From: an uncultured bacterium
Lineage (GTDB): Bacteria > Armatimonadota > HRBIN16
NCBI GenBank assembly: GCA_938027655.1
Contig: CALJAP010000059.1
Location: forward strand, 1 to 60,589
Direction: 5' to 3'
Length of the DNA: 60,589 bases
Shown: positions 7,004-15,265 of the stretch, piece after piece
Layout: every line of letters starts with the position of its first letter
How positions within the stretch are numbered: the stretch's first letter is position 1
Position numbers and translations under genes: made by a program
The notes under the pieces: model-generated
The model's input: the letters and a program-made list of their open reading frames with translations, nothing else
Database searches by the model: none
Told to the model about the DNA's origin: nothing

Positions 7004-9637
7004 ATGCCTTTGCTCTACTCGACCATCCACCATACTTCTGGCATTCCTCTGGGCGGGATCGGCGCCGGCTCGGTGGAGATACGCCCCGACGGACTGTTTC
7101 ACGAATGGCAGATATTCAATACGGGCGCGTGGTCGCCGCACTCTCCGTGCGGGCTGCGCTCGGAAGAGCTGGTGCATCCTGAGGACCTCGTTTTCGTGCT
7201 GCGGGTGGCTACACAGGACGGCGACGTGCAGGTGCGTTACCTTGCCCTGCACGAGAGCCTGCACGACCTGTACTCCGCCGGATGGGCGCGCGCGGTGCAA
7301 TCCATCCAGTTCGAAGGCGCGTTCCCCCTCGCACGCCTGCACTATCTGGACGCCTCGCTGCCCGTGCAGGTGACGGCGGAGGTGTTCTCGCCGATGGTGC
7401 CACTGGATAGCCGCGCATCGGCTACGCCGGGCTTCTATGTTCGTTTTCTAGTGCAAAACACGGCGGAGGTGCCCATCGATGTGTCCATCCTGGGCGTGCT
7501 GCGGAACATGGCAGGCATCGGACAAGCGGAAAGGCAACCCCGCAACCTGCTCAGAGAGGTCAACGGAGGTGCTGCCGTTTACCTGACAGCGGAGGGATTA
7601 CAGCCTGAGCACTGTTCCACCGGCGATATGACCTTCGCCGTGCGCGGAGGCAAGGTCAGCTACATTACCGGAGGCTACCGAGAAGAGTATCGTTCGCTGA
7701 TGTTCTGGCGCAACCGCTTCGGGCTAAAGCCGGTGTCGGTACTGCGCCGTTTTCGTGAAGAAGGCGTTCTGCCCAACCTCGTCCCCGAAATCGCCCCCGC
7801 ACTCCCCGAAGGACTGGAGGTATCGCGTCTCTCGCCGGAGGAGCGCGAGGCATGGGTTCGGCAGATGCTTCAGCATCCGTTTGTGTATGACAAATACCAT
7901 CGTCTGCACCTCGTGGACCCACAGCTCGTGCAGTCGGCGGAGTTTCTGGAAGAAATCGCGATGAACCTGCAGGATCTGCGCGAGAGGCGAGCCGAATGGG
8001 GCTACGCTGCGCTATGCAGTCATCAGCAAATCGACCCGGAGGGCGAGGGCGAAGCGCTCTTCACGCTCAGCTGGTTCTTTCCCAATCACATCAGTCCCAC
8101 CGGCGCAAACATCGGACACCAGTACGCGCACTGGTTCCACAGCTCGCTAGAGGTGGCAGAGCACCTACTCAGCCATGCCTCCTCCCTGCGCGAGCGCACT
8201 CTGGATTTCGTGCAGGCTATCTACGATTCCAGTCTCCCGGCGGAAGCCGCCGACGCCATCAGCGGGCAACTCTCCACCTTGACCAAGTGCACCTGGTGGA
8301 CCAGAGCGGGGCATTTCGGCGTCTGGGAAGGGCTGGGATGCTGTGGCTTTCATACCACCGACATCACCTATCAGGGCTCTTTCCCCATTATCGCCCTCTT
8401 CCCCGACCTGCAGAAGATACAGATGGAACATGGAGCAAAGTTTCAGCGAGCGGACGGGCGCGTGCACCATTTCTTCGCCCCCGATTTCAGCGCGGTGGAC
8501 AACGGCTTTGACCGCGTGGATATGAACCCGCAGTTTGTGATGCTGGTAGCGCGTGATTACCTGTGGAGCGGGGATAAGGGCTATCTCGAGCGTCTGTACC
8601 CGCATGTTGTGCGCGCGATGGATAACACCCTGCTGCTGGACACCGACAACGATGCCCTGCCGGATACCGACACCCGCCGCAACACCTACGACGTGTGGGA
8701 TTTTCAGGGTAGTCCCTCCTACATCTGTAGCCTGTGGCTGGGTGCGTTGAGGAGTGCGGTGCGGCTGGCGGAAGAGACAGGCGATGCCGAACGCGCCGCG
8801 AAATGGCAAACCCTTTACGAAAAAGGCGTAAAGAGCTTTATCGAGAAGCTGTGGAACGGCGAGTACTTTGTGTTGTGGCGCGACGGTGACACAGTGGACG
8901 AATGCTGCATGAGCGACCAGATTAGCGCGGACTGGTTCTTTGCGGTGTGCGGCTGGGAACCGGTCATTCCCGAACAGTATATCCACCGTGCGCTGAATGC
9001 CATCCTGCGCTACAACTTCCGTGCAGGCGAGGGACTGCGCAACGCCTCCTACCCACCCGGTAAGCCCCACCGGCTTGCCGCCTCGGGCAACCTGCAGGCA
9101 GACGGTCTATGGACGGGTATCGAGTACACCGTCGCCGCTCTGCTTATCGCGCGGGGCAGGCTCGCCGAGGGTATGGCGATTGTGCGCGACATCCACGATC
9201 GCTATCTGCGGGCGGGCAGGTTCTGGAACCACGTCGAATGCGGAAACCATTACTACCGCGCGATGTCGGCGTGGACGCTGTTGAACGCGCTCACCGGTTT
9301 TCGCTGGGACGCCCCGCGAGGCGAGATGGCTTTCGCCCCACGAATCCGCACCATCGAGAGCCGATACCCCTTCTTCACGCCTACCGCATGGGGTATCTAC
9401 TCAGAGAGTGTGGGGATTACAAGCCACCGCGTGAGCATAGCAGTAGCGCACGGTGAGATACGCCTCTGTACTCTCAACCTCCCGCGCCGGCAGGGGGACA
9501 GAGCGGTCTCTGTCACGGTGAACAGGCAACCGGTTGGCGTAGAGGTCGCTCCCGATGGGCAGGGTATTTTGCTTCGCTTCGTCGTGCCTGTGACGCTGAG
9601 CGCAGGACAGGAAATAACAGTGGAAGGCATGCAGTAA
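7004..9637 (+). CDS. GH116 family glycosidase (GBA2-like beta-glucosidase type)
   Basis: 877 residues from ATG 7004, which follows AGGAGG; the open frame begins earlier (6902) without a ribosome site. GH116 enzymes have an N-terminal beta-sandwich and an (alpha/alpha)6 catalytic barrel and include human GBA2 and thermophilic beta-glucosidases. IPLGGIGAGSVEIRPDG near the start is the family's N-terminal signature. Glu442 in VWEGLGCCGFHTTD fits the nucleophile and Asp563 in NTYDVWDFQG fits the acid/base. CGNHYYRAMSAW near the end is also typical. No signal peptide is seen, so it is probably cytoplasmic, splitting beta-glucosides or beta-xylosides taken up. It is divergent from the feo operon. 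Substrate cannot be told from sequence. Confidence 0.9.
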   Translation: MPLLYSTIHHTSGIPLGGIGAGSVEIRPDGLFHEWQIFNTGAWSPHSPCGLRSEELVHPEDLVFVLRVATQDGDVQVRYLALHESLHDLYSAGWARAVQSIQFEGAFPLARLHYLDASLPVQVTAEVFSPMVPLDSRASATPGFYVRFLVQNTAEVPIDVSILGVLRNMAGIGQAERQPRNLLREVNGGAAVYLTAEGLQPEHCSTGDMTFAVRGGKVSYITGGYREEYRSLMFWRNRFGLKPVSVLRRFREEGVLPNLVPEIAPALPEGLEVSRLSPEEREAWVRQMLQHPFVYDKYHRLHLVDPQLVQSAEFLEEIAMNLQDLRERRAEWGYAALCSHQQIDPEGEGEALFTLSWFFPNHISPTGANIGHQYAHWFHSSLEVAEHLLSHASSLRERTLDFVQAIYDSSLPAEAADAISGQLSTLTKCTWWTRAGHFGVWEGLGCCGFHTTDITYQGSFPIIALFPDLQKIQMEHGAKFQRADGRVHHFFAPDFSAVDNGFDRVDMNPQFVMLVARDYLWSGDKGYLERLYPHVVRAMDNTLLLDTDNDALPDTDTRRNTYDVWDFQGSPSYICSLWLGALRSAVRLAEETGDAERAAKWQTLYEKGVKSFIEKLWNGEYFVLWRDGDTVDECCMSDQISADWFFAVCGWEPVIPEQYIHRALNAILRYNFRAGEGLRNASYPPGKPHRLAASGNLQADGLWTGIEYTVAALLIARGRLAEGMAIVRDIHDRYLRAGRFWNHVECGNHYYRAMSAWTLLNALTGFRWDAPRGEMAFAPRIRTIESRYPFFTPTAWGIYSESVGITSHRVSIAVAHGEIRLCTLNLPRRQGDRAVSVTVNRQPVGVEVAPDGQGILLRFVVPVTLSAGQEITVEGMQ

Positions 9638-9652
9638 TTCATTCTTCCGCAG

Positions 9653-9712
9653 GGCGAGGCTCCTGCCGAGCCGTTGTGGAAATTGGCTTACCGGGAGGTT
9701 CGCCCTCCAGTC
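9653..9712. repeat. Dispersed palindromic repeat (GGCGAGGCTCCTGCCGAGCC type)
   Basis: GGCGAGGCTCCTGCCGAGCC matches the inverse complement of the copy at 51529-51553 in nearly every position and is related to 3384-3410. The GGCTC/GAGCC arms form a short hairpin. It lies between the convergent GH116 and CHRD genes. Confidence 0.55.
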
Positions 9713-9726
9713 AAGTGTACATACAA

Positions 9727-9756
9727 AAGTGGGCTGAGGAAAAACTCAGCCCACTT
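9727..9756 (-). terminator. Rho-independent terminator of the CHRD genes
   Basis: AAGTGGGCTGAG (9727-9738) and CTCAGCCCACTT (9745-9756) form a perfect 12-bp stem with a six-base loop. Read on the minus strand it is followed by TTTTGTATG, fitting a terminator for the CHRD genes that end at 9774. Confidence 0.8.
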
Positions 9757-9773
9757 GCTTCGCGAAATCCTGG

Positions 9774-10310
9774 CTAGATTCGTCGCCACCGACGGAGCGC
9801 CAGTAACGCCACGCCGATGCCCAACCCAGCCATCGTAGCAGGCTCTGGTACCACCGGCAAAGCGGTAATCTGCCCACGGATCTCACCGCCCGGATGAGCG
9901 GTGGTATGGATATTGATGTACGTGTTACCGCTCAGCAAGTTCACCTCTTCAGCTGCGGGAAACGACGCGCCGGTGATTATCTTGATAAGCTGGCTACCGA
10001 GTACAGCGTAGCTACTTCCGTCACCTATCGGGAAGATAATCGGCCCGTTGGCTCCCGCAGGAGCGCGGTGGATGTGTGAGGCAGTAAGGTCGCTTTGCAG
10101 GATGCCGCTCACCGTAATAGCCAGGTTGATAGTCTTGGTGACATCATCATAGCTGCCGAAAAGCACCCCGCTGGCGTTGGTGGAAACTGGCGGCACTTCT
10201 TGCGAACCGGTCAACGTTGCTTGCAGGTACCACAAACCTGCCCGCGATGGTAACGTCACCATCGCCAATAGCACCACCAGCAAAGCAAAACGCAATCCGA
10301 ATCTACTCAA
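9774..10310 (-). CDS. CHRD domain protein with PEP-CTERM anchor
   Basis: 178 residues. A signal peptide (about 1-24) is followed by one CHRD domain (TGSQEVPPVSTNASG, later ASHIHRAPAGANGPI and NTYINIHTTAHPGGEIRGQ), a beta-rich fold first described in chordin. The C-terminus is VPEPATMAGLGIGVALLAL plus arginines, a PEP-CTERM sorting signal that is cut by an exosortase at the outer face of the membrane. The start is TTG at 10310 with AAAGGAGGG nine bases upstream. It lies just after a paralogue on the same strand. The role is probably an exported surface or matrix protein; no exosortase gene is in the window. Confidence 0.88.
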   Translation of the reverse strand: MSRFGLRFALLVVLLAMVTLPSRAGLWYLQATLTGSQEVPPVSTNASGVLFGSYDDVTKTINLAITVSGILQSDLTASHIHRAPAGANGPIIFPIGDGSSYAVLGSQLIKIITGASFPAAEEVNLLSGNTYINIHTTAHPGGEIRGQITALPVVPEPATMAGLGIGVALLALRRWRRI

Positions 10311-10364
10311 AAGAGTGTCCCTCCTTTCAATGCTGAACTGTTGCGCATGTGCCCTCCTTCTGTT

Positions 10365-10889
10365 CTACACTTTACGCCGGCGCAACAGGAGCATCCCCAA
10401 CCCTGCAGACAAGCCAACTAGCGACATGGGTTCGGGCACGGGAATAAGCTGCCCTCGGATCTCGCCGCCGGGATGAGCAGGGGTGTGGATGTTGATGTAG
10501 GTGTTGCCCGCTAACAGGTCTGCTTCGTAGGCGGAGGGGAATAAGCCACCCATAATGAACCGCGAGAAAATCACTCCGCTACCGCTCCACGAAGCGCCCC
10601 CGTCCAGATCGTAAATAATAGGACCATTTACGCCCGGCGCGCCGACGTGGATATGGGCACCTAAGATGTCGCTTTGCGAGATTCCAACCTCGTACACCGC
10701 CAGATTGAAGAGCTTCGACACGTCGTCATAGCTCATAATAGCCTGTCCGTATGCGGATGTACTAACAGGCGGAACCTCTTGACTGCCGGTAAGGCTTGCA
10801 GTAAGTACCCAAACCGTAGCGCTGGATGGCAGGGCTATCGCTGCAAGCAACACCGTAAGCAGTCCGAAGCGGTATGCCATTCGATGCAT
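10365..10889 (-). CDS. CHRD domain protein with PEP-CTERM anchor (paralogue)
   Basis: 174 residues from ATG 10889, which follows AAAGGAGG; the frame stays open upstream to 11135 but that part covers the promoter. Signal peptide about 5-27, CHRD domain (LTGSQEVPPVSTSAYG, GAHIHVGAPGVNGPI, NTYINIHTPAHPGGEI) and the C-terminal signal VPEPMSLVGLSAGLGMLLL with arginines. It clearly shares ancestry with the next gene downstream (9774-10310) and probably arose by tandem duplication. Function is unknown beyond surface export. A strong promoter stands upstream at 10965-10993, and 54 bases separate the two genes, so both may share one transcript. Confidence 0.87.
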   Translation of the reverse strand: MHRMAYRFGLLTVLLAAIALPSSATVWVLTASLTGSQEVPPVSTSAYGQAIMSYDDVSKLFNLAVYEVGISQSDILGAHIHVGAPGVNGPIIYDLDGGASWSGSGVIFSRFIMGGLFPSAYEADLLAGNTYINIHTPAHPGGEIRGQLIPVPEPMSLVGLSAGLGMLLLRRRKV

Positions 10890-10964
10890 ATCCTTTCCTC
10901 CTTTCATCATCATGGATGTATACGAAACCTCTTTTGTGCGAGCCGAGGCTCCCACTCTGCTTTT

Positions 10965-10993
10965 AGTATACACCTCGCGTGCAGAGCTGTCAA
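10965..10993 (-). promoter_or_regulatory. Strong promoter for the CHRD genes
   Basis: Minus strand TTGACA (10993-10988), 17-base spacer, TATACT (10970-10965). The leader to the ATG at 10889 is about 70 bases. The remaining divergent interval up to 11174 is A/T-rich with a short TTTTTTCTAAAAAA inverted repeat near 11020 and no gene. Confidence 0.75.
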
Positions 10994-11174
10994 GCATTTT
11001 TGCGAGGCAAGGAAAGATTTTTTCTAAAAAATTGCTTTTTTGCGCTCCGACCACATGGGACGCTGCAGGAAGGTGTGGGATGGTAAAGAATAAAACAATG
11101 GACCAACGCAACCCTTCCGTGCACGCAGGGGTCAATGGATAATGCTGAGTTCTCCATCCTGAGGAGGTGTTGAC

Positions 11175-13667
11175 ATGAGAGCGATATGTGCCACGATGCT
11201 GGGAGTGTTATGCCTGTGGAGTGTAGCGGCTGCACAAAATGCAAACGTGCTCACCGGGCGGGTGCTGGATGCCAGAGGTACCCCTGTCTCCGGCGCACAG
11301 GTGTACTACTATCCCAACTTGGTGCTGGCGTGGCTCGGCGTTCCATCCGATAGCCTGCCGCATTCCACGACCGATGACAAGGGTTACTATCGGATTCCTA
11401 ACGTCACCCATCCGCACACCCCTCTATCAGCTGTCGTCGCCCTTCATCCTCAGCTGGGTTGCAGTATCACTCGCCAGCGGGCAAAGACCCCTCGCGACCT
11501 GCGCCTGCAACCACTCAAAGAGTTCAGCGGCAAAGTGGTGGATACAGAAGGTAAGCCTGTCGTTGGTGCCCAGGTGCGCCTTGCCTACGTTGGCATCAGT
11601 GATCAGGATGCGATAATTGCACCCCCTGTACCGCCGTTTGTAAGCCATACCGATGCGGATGGCACATTTCGACTGCCTGCCCATCCGCAAATGCAGGGGG
11701 TTGCGGTCATCTGTACGGCGCCGGGCTACGAACCGCTGTACTACACTACCAACACCACCTGGGATAAGCTCCCGAAGGAGGGGGTGAAACTTATCCTGAA
11801 GCCCGGAGCGCGCATTACCGCCCGGCTGGTGTACGCCCACAACGGCGAGCCGGTGCGAGGTTATCCGGTCGCTGTGTCCCCAGGCTATTTTTTTACCTAC
11901 GCCACCACAGACGAGAACGGACGCATCACGCTGGATGTGGCAACCGGTTCGGCAGCATTGATGCCGGGCTATTCGCTTTCGTCGCCCACGCTGGTGCCGC
12001 CGGGCATTTTTGCGCGGGTAAAGGTCAATGACCTGCAGCCGGGCACAACCACCGACCTCGGCGTTATCAGGGTATACACAGAACCTGTGGTGAGTATAGA
12101 GGTGCGCGACGAAAAAGGAAAGCCGGTACCTTCCTGCTGGGTAACGATTGCGCCTGCTGCAGACCGAAATCTCCAGGACTTTCTTCCCTACTTCACCGAC
12201 GCCAGAGGACAGCTGAGCATCCCTCTATCGGATGGAGAGTACCTGCTGAGTGCATCCGGGCCCGCTTCAGAGGGTACCTACTACAGCTCGCGCGGCGAAT
12301 ACAGGCTGAGCGTACAGAAGGGCAAAGTCGCCGCTTCTCAACCGGTGGTGCTGAACGTGACCACCTCACGTATGGCACGAACGCAGCGGGTGAAGATGCG
12401 AGTGCGCACCTCGCGCAATCAGATACCGAAGAGTATCTGGACACAGTTCGGCTCCGTGATGTTTGAGGACATCGAGAACGGTCAGAACCGGTGGCGTCCC
12501 TATCGTATGGAGGGCGACACGCTGACCGTTGAATTGAGTATGCTGGGCGGGCAGAGAGTTGACCGGCTCATTATTCTCGATACCGGCACGCAGGAGGGCG
12601 CTGTCCTGCGCAACCTCAGCGCGCAGAACCCACCCAAACTGGTGCGCCTGCACCCCTTGCCCAGAGCGACGGGGCGAGTGCTGGACGCCTCCGGCAAGCC
12701 GGTCGCCGGCGCCAAGGTTAGCCTGATGTTCGGACAGGAATCGGTATATCAGATATCCGACGGAACCACCCAGAGGACATGGATGGAGTTTCTGACCCCG
12801 CTATCCACCAGCACCGACAAGGCGGGCAGGTTCGCGCTCCCGATAGTGCCGGAAGGCAAGTGCTGGGCTATCGTTACCGCGAAGGGCTACGAACCGGCAG
12901 CCATCCTCATAAGCAAGGGACAGACAGCCACGATACGCCTGCAGGGAGCAAGCAAAGAGTACACTGGTGTGCTGGTGGACGAGTACGGTGAACCGGTGGC
13001 GAAAGCGCGCCTCGCCCTGCAATACCAGTTTCCCGATAGCCGCACCCCACGGAACTATCAGCAACATCGCGTGCCGACGCGGGAGATCCCTCTGGGCAGT
13101 GTCACCACAGATGAGGCGGGAAGATTCACCCTGAAAGGGATGCCGTCCACACTGATACTGGTGCCACGCATACAGAACTTGCCGTGGAGACAGGTCAGAG
13201 TGAAACCTTCGCGCGACCTGGTGTTGACCATTGGCACCGCCAGCCCGCCATGGGGGAGCGACAGGGAGCCCGTCACGCCGAATGTGGAGAAACTGCTCCG
13301 GAGTGTGGAGTGGTTACAGCCGGTACAGTGGCAGGGCAGAAACACCCTTTTGGTGTTTACTGCGCCCTATCTGGCGCAGAACGAGCCGTTATTGCAAACC
13401 GTCAAACAGCGGTTGCGCGAGGGTTGGCAGATGGCGGTGGTGCTCGACACGACCAGCAGACAGGAGGCAGAGCGCTATTGCCAGCAAATCGGGCTGGACG
13501 TTCCGCTCGGCTACTGGAAGAGGAAAGCAACCAGACCGATAGTGCCCGCGCTACCGCGAATCCTGCCCTCTTTGCCTTATGTAGTGCACATTGGGCAGGA
13601 CGGCAAACCACAGCGACATGGCATCGCAACAGACGAGCTACCCAAACTTGTTGGGGCACTACCGTAA
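11175..13667 (+). CDS. Secreted multi-domain protein with carboxypeptidase-regulatory-like (Ig-type) repeats
   Basis: 830 residues with a signal peptide (1-20, cleaved after AAA). At least five repeats carry the pattern G-x-V-x-D-x-x-G-x-P-V-x-G-A-x-V (for example LTGRVLDARGTPVSGAQV, FSGKVVDTEGKPVVGAQV, TGRVLDASGKPVAGAKV), the CarboxypepD_reg/transthyretin-like fold. The last 130 residues look like a thioredoxin-like domain: LLVFTAPYL in the position of the first strand, AERYCQQIGL, and LPYVVHIGQDGKP, but without a CxxC, so no redox activity is predicted. ATG follows GAGGAGGTG. It is followed by another secreted protein 22 bases on. Role unknown; an exported binding or structural protein is the safest reading. 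Confidence 0.8.
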   Translation: MRAICATMLGVLCLWSVAAAQNANVLTGRVLDARGTPVSGAQVYYYPNLVLAWLGVPSDSLPHSTTDDKGYYRIPNVTHPHTPLSAVVALHPQLGCSITRQRAKTPRDLRLQPLKEFSGKVVDTEGKPVVGAQVRLAYVGISDQDAIIAPPVPPFVSHTDADGTFRLPAHPQMQGVAVICTAPGYEPLYYTTNTTWDKLPKEGVKLILKPGARITARLVYAHNGEPVRGYPVAVSPGYFFTYATTDENGRITLDVATGSAALMPGYSLSSPTLVPPGIFARVKVNDLQPGTTTDLGVIRVYTEPVVSIEVRDEKGKPVPSCWVTIAPAADRNLQDFLPYFTDARGQLSIPLSDGEYLLSASGPASEGTYYSSRGEYRLSVQKGKVAASQPVVLNVTTSRMARTQRVKMRVRTSRNQIPKSIWTQFGSVMFEDIENGQNRWRPYRMEGDTLTVELSMLGGQRVDRLIILDTGTQEGAVLRNLSAQNPPKLVRLHPLPRATGRVLDASGKPVAGAKVSLMFGQESVYQISDGTTQRTWMEFLTPLSTSTDKAGRFALPIVPEGKCWAIVTAKGYEPAAILISKGQTATIRLQGASKEYTGVLVDEYGEPVAKARLALQYQFPDSRTPRNYQQHRVPTREIPLGSVTTDEAGRFTLKGMPSTLILVPRIQNLPWRQVRVKPSRDLVLTIGTASPPWGSDREPVTPNVEKLLRSVEWLQPVQWQGRNTLLVFTAPYLAQNEPLLQTVKQRLREGWQMAVVLDTTSRQEAERYCQQIGLDVPLGYWKRKATRPIVPALPRILPSLPYVVHIGQDGKPQRHGIATDELPKLVGALP

Positions 13668-13689
13668 CAAGGAAGGAGGTTTGATTGCA

Positions 13690-14859
13690 GTGCGACACAC
13701 GTACTCTATGCTCACCGTGATATGCGCGACAGCCCTCGCGCTGGCGACTGCACAGGAGGAGACCACACGCCTTCCGGGTCAGGTACGCTTCTTGCAGTCA
13801 GCCGGCGAGGAGGCGAGGTCTTTTGCCTCGCCCTCTCACACCGTACAGTTGCGCAATCAGCCGCCGAAGGGGGTCAAACTGCCCGCATGGACAAACTCAT
13901 CCTGCCGATACGGTGTGCTGAAGCTGGGTAAGCCGATTCAAGAGTGGCATCTGATGATGGATCCGGCAAGCACACGCGCGGTCATCGACGCCAACCGCAA
14001 CAACGACCTGACAGACGACGAGGTACTGCGAGGCTCCGCCGATTCCATCTGGTATTTCAGTACCTGCTACGGACCCGTCCGCCTCGTTGTTCCTCTGAAC
14101 GGCACCCTGACTTCGCGCTACTTCAGCCTGATTCGCGACGATATGGACAACACGTCGCATGTATACGTGCGTTGCGAGGACTACCGCCTGTTTGAAGGTG
14201 AGGTAAACGGCGAAGCGGTTAAGATAGCTCTGCTGGACACCAACGCGGACGGCGCATTCGATACCCCCGCCAAAAGCCGCTGGGAGGGAGACAGGTGCGT
14301 TTTCTTACCCGACAGGGAGCAACGCCCTCTGCCACGCTATCGCAAACTCGGCGACCGCAACTACCGGCTGACCTTCGCTTCCGACGGTTCTGTCTGCGAG
14401 TTTCAGCCATCGGAAATCGGCACGAGCACGGTCATCGTGGACTATCCGCAGGTGCACCTGACGGCGGTGGGCAAAGAGGTCGGCTACTGGGAAGCCAGCA
14501 CCACCGACGGACGCCTGCAACTGCCCACCGACGAGTACTCCGTGCTTGCCTACCGCTTCGGCACGCGCGATAGCAAGGGCAATCAGTGGCAGGTAGAGAT
14601 AACGCCTATGGAACCTCTTTCCCTGAAAGTGGGCGCAGGAGAGAACACGTTCCCCCTGCCGAAGCAGCTGACCGCAACGCTGGGCTTTGGCACAAGGCAA
14701 GGCGATACACTGAACATCTCACTGGTGCTGTACGCAGGCAGCCGGACACAGCAAGTGTCTTCCCTGGCGAAGAACGACGACCTGCCGCCGCCTCCTACCC
14801 TGCGCATCGTTGACCGCAACGGCAAAACGGTGAAGGCAGAGAAATTCCACTACGGCTGA
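13690..14859 (+). CDS. Secreted protein of unknown function with EF-hand-like loops
   Basis: 390 residues from GTG 13690 (AAGGAGG ten bases upstream). An N-terminal signal peptide ends near ALATAQ. I do not recognise a family. Two acidic loops, DANRNNDLTDDE and DTNADGAFDT, resemble calcium-binding EF-hand/dockerin-type loops. The rest is predicted beta-rich. It follows the multi-domain secreted protein closely and is probably cotranscribed. Its last codons overlap the stop of a decayed minus-strand frame (14850). Confidence 0.65.
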   Translation: MRHTYSMLTVICATALALATAQEETTRLPGQVRFLQSAGEEARSFASPSHTVQLRNQPPKGVKLPAWTNSSCRYGVLKLGKPIQEWHLMMDPASTRAVIDANRNNDLTDDEVLRGSADSIWYFSTCYGPVRLVVPLNGTLTSRYFSLIRDDMDNTSHVYVRCEDYRLFEGEVNGEAVKIALLDTNADGAFDTPAKSRWEGDRCVFLPDREQRPLPRYRKLGDRNYRLTFASDGSVCEFQPSEIGTSTVIVDYPQVHLTAVGKEVGYWEASTTDGRLQLPTDEYSVLAYRFGTRDSKGNQWQVEITPMEPLSLKVGAGENTFPLPKQLTATLGFGTRQGDTLNISLVLYAGSRTQQVSSLAKNDDLPPPPTLRIVDRNGKTVKAEKFHYG

Positions 14860-15009
14860 GGCTTTACCTGCACGCTCTCGGTGAGAGTGCCAAAGAACGC
14901 CGCATATCCGTTAACGTTAATCCCCGATATCGAGATAGGACCGTTCACGGTAAAGAAGCAGACCGTCGTGCTCGCTTCGCCGAAGTCACAGCCCAAACTC
15001 GCAGCCGTC
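14850..15009 (-). pseudogene. Orphan C-terminal fragment of a beta-rich protein
   Basis: A minus-strand frame without a start codon reads sensibly (FFTVNGPISISGINVNGY, then FFGTLTESVQVKPQP) and ends in TAG at 14850. Upstream it runs straight into the GC-rich palindromic repeat at 15035, where the reading loses sense. It looks like the tail of an exported beta-sandwich gene cut off by the repeat. It overlaps the preceding plus-strand gene by ten bases. Short, so only moderately sure. Confidence 0.4.
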
Positions 15010-15034
15010 CGGTAAGGAGTGCGAGATGTCTTGC

Positions 15035-15182
15035 AGACCTCTCCCCCGTTCCCTCTCCTGCGCGGAGAGGGGAGCCTCGAAGCGAACTCCCCCTTTCCTC
15101 GTCGGGAAGGGGGTTAGATTGAACACACCTCTCCCCCACCCTCCGGCAAGCAGAGGGGAGCCATGCACCTCCCCTTTCCTTA
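15035..15182. repeat. GC-rich palindromic dispersed repeat
   Basis: A run of inverted C- and G-blocks (CCTCTCC..., GGAGAGGGG, TTCCTCGTCGGGAAGGGGG), including ATTGAACACACCTC. Related copies lie at about 33021-33115 (which shares TTGAATACACCTC), 45993-46092 and, as a minimal hairpin, 27001-27029. Noncoding; it fills most of the gap before the GH127 gene. Confidence 0.6.
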
Positions 15183-15265
15183 AAAAGGACTCCGAACCTC
15201 CTTTGGTGAAAGCACCTCCTGATTGGAGGTTGAATGCTGACCAACTAGGAGGCTTACCACTATAG

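Noticed and set aside
8165-9070. 301-residue minus-strand frame inside GH116
   Set aside because: Shadow frame; the plus strand carries the clear GH116 motifs through the whole stretch.
11175-13667. Thiol-disulfide oxidoreductase activity of the C-terminal domain
   Set aside because: The thioredoxin-like fold is plausible but there is no CxxC active site.
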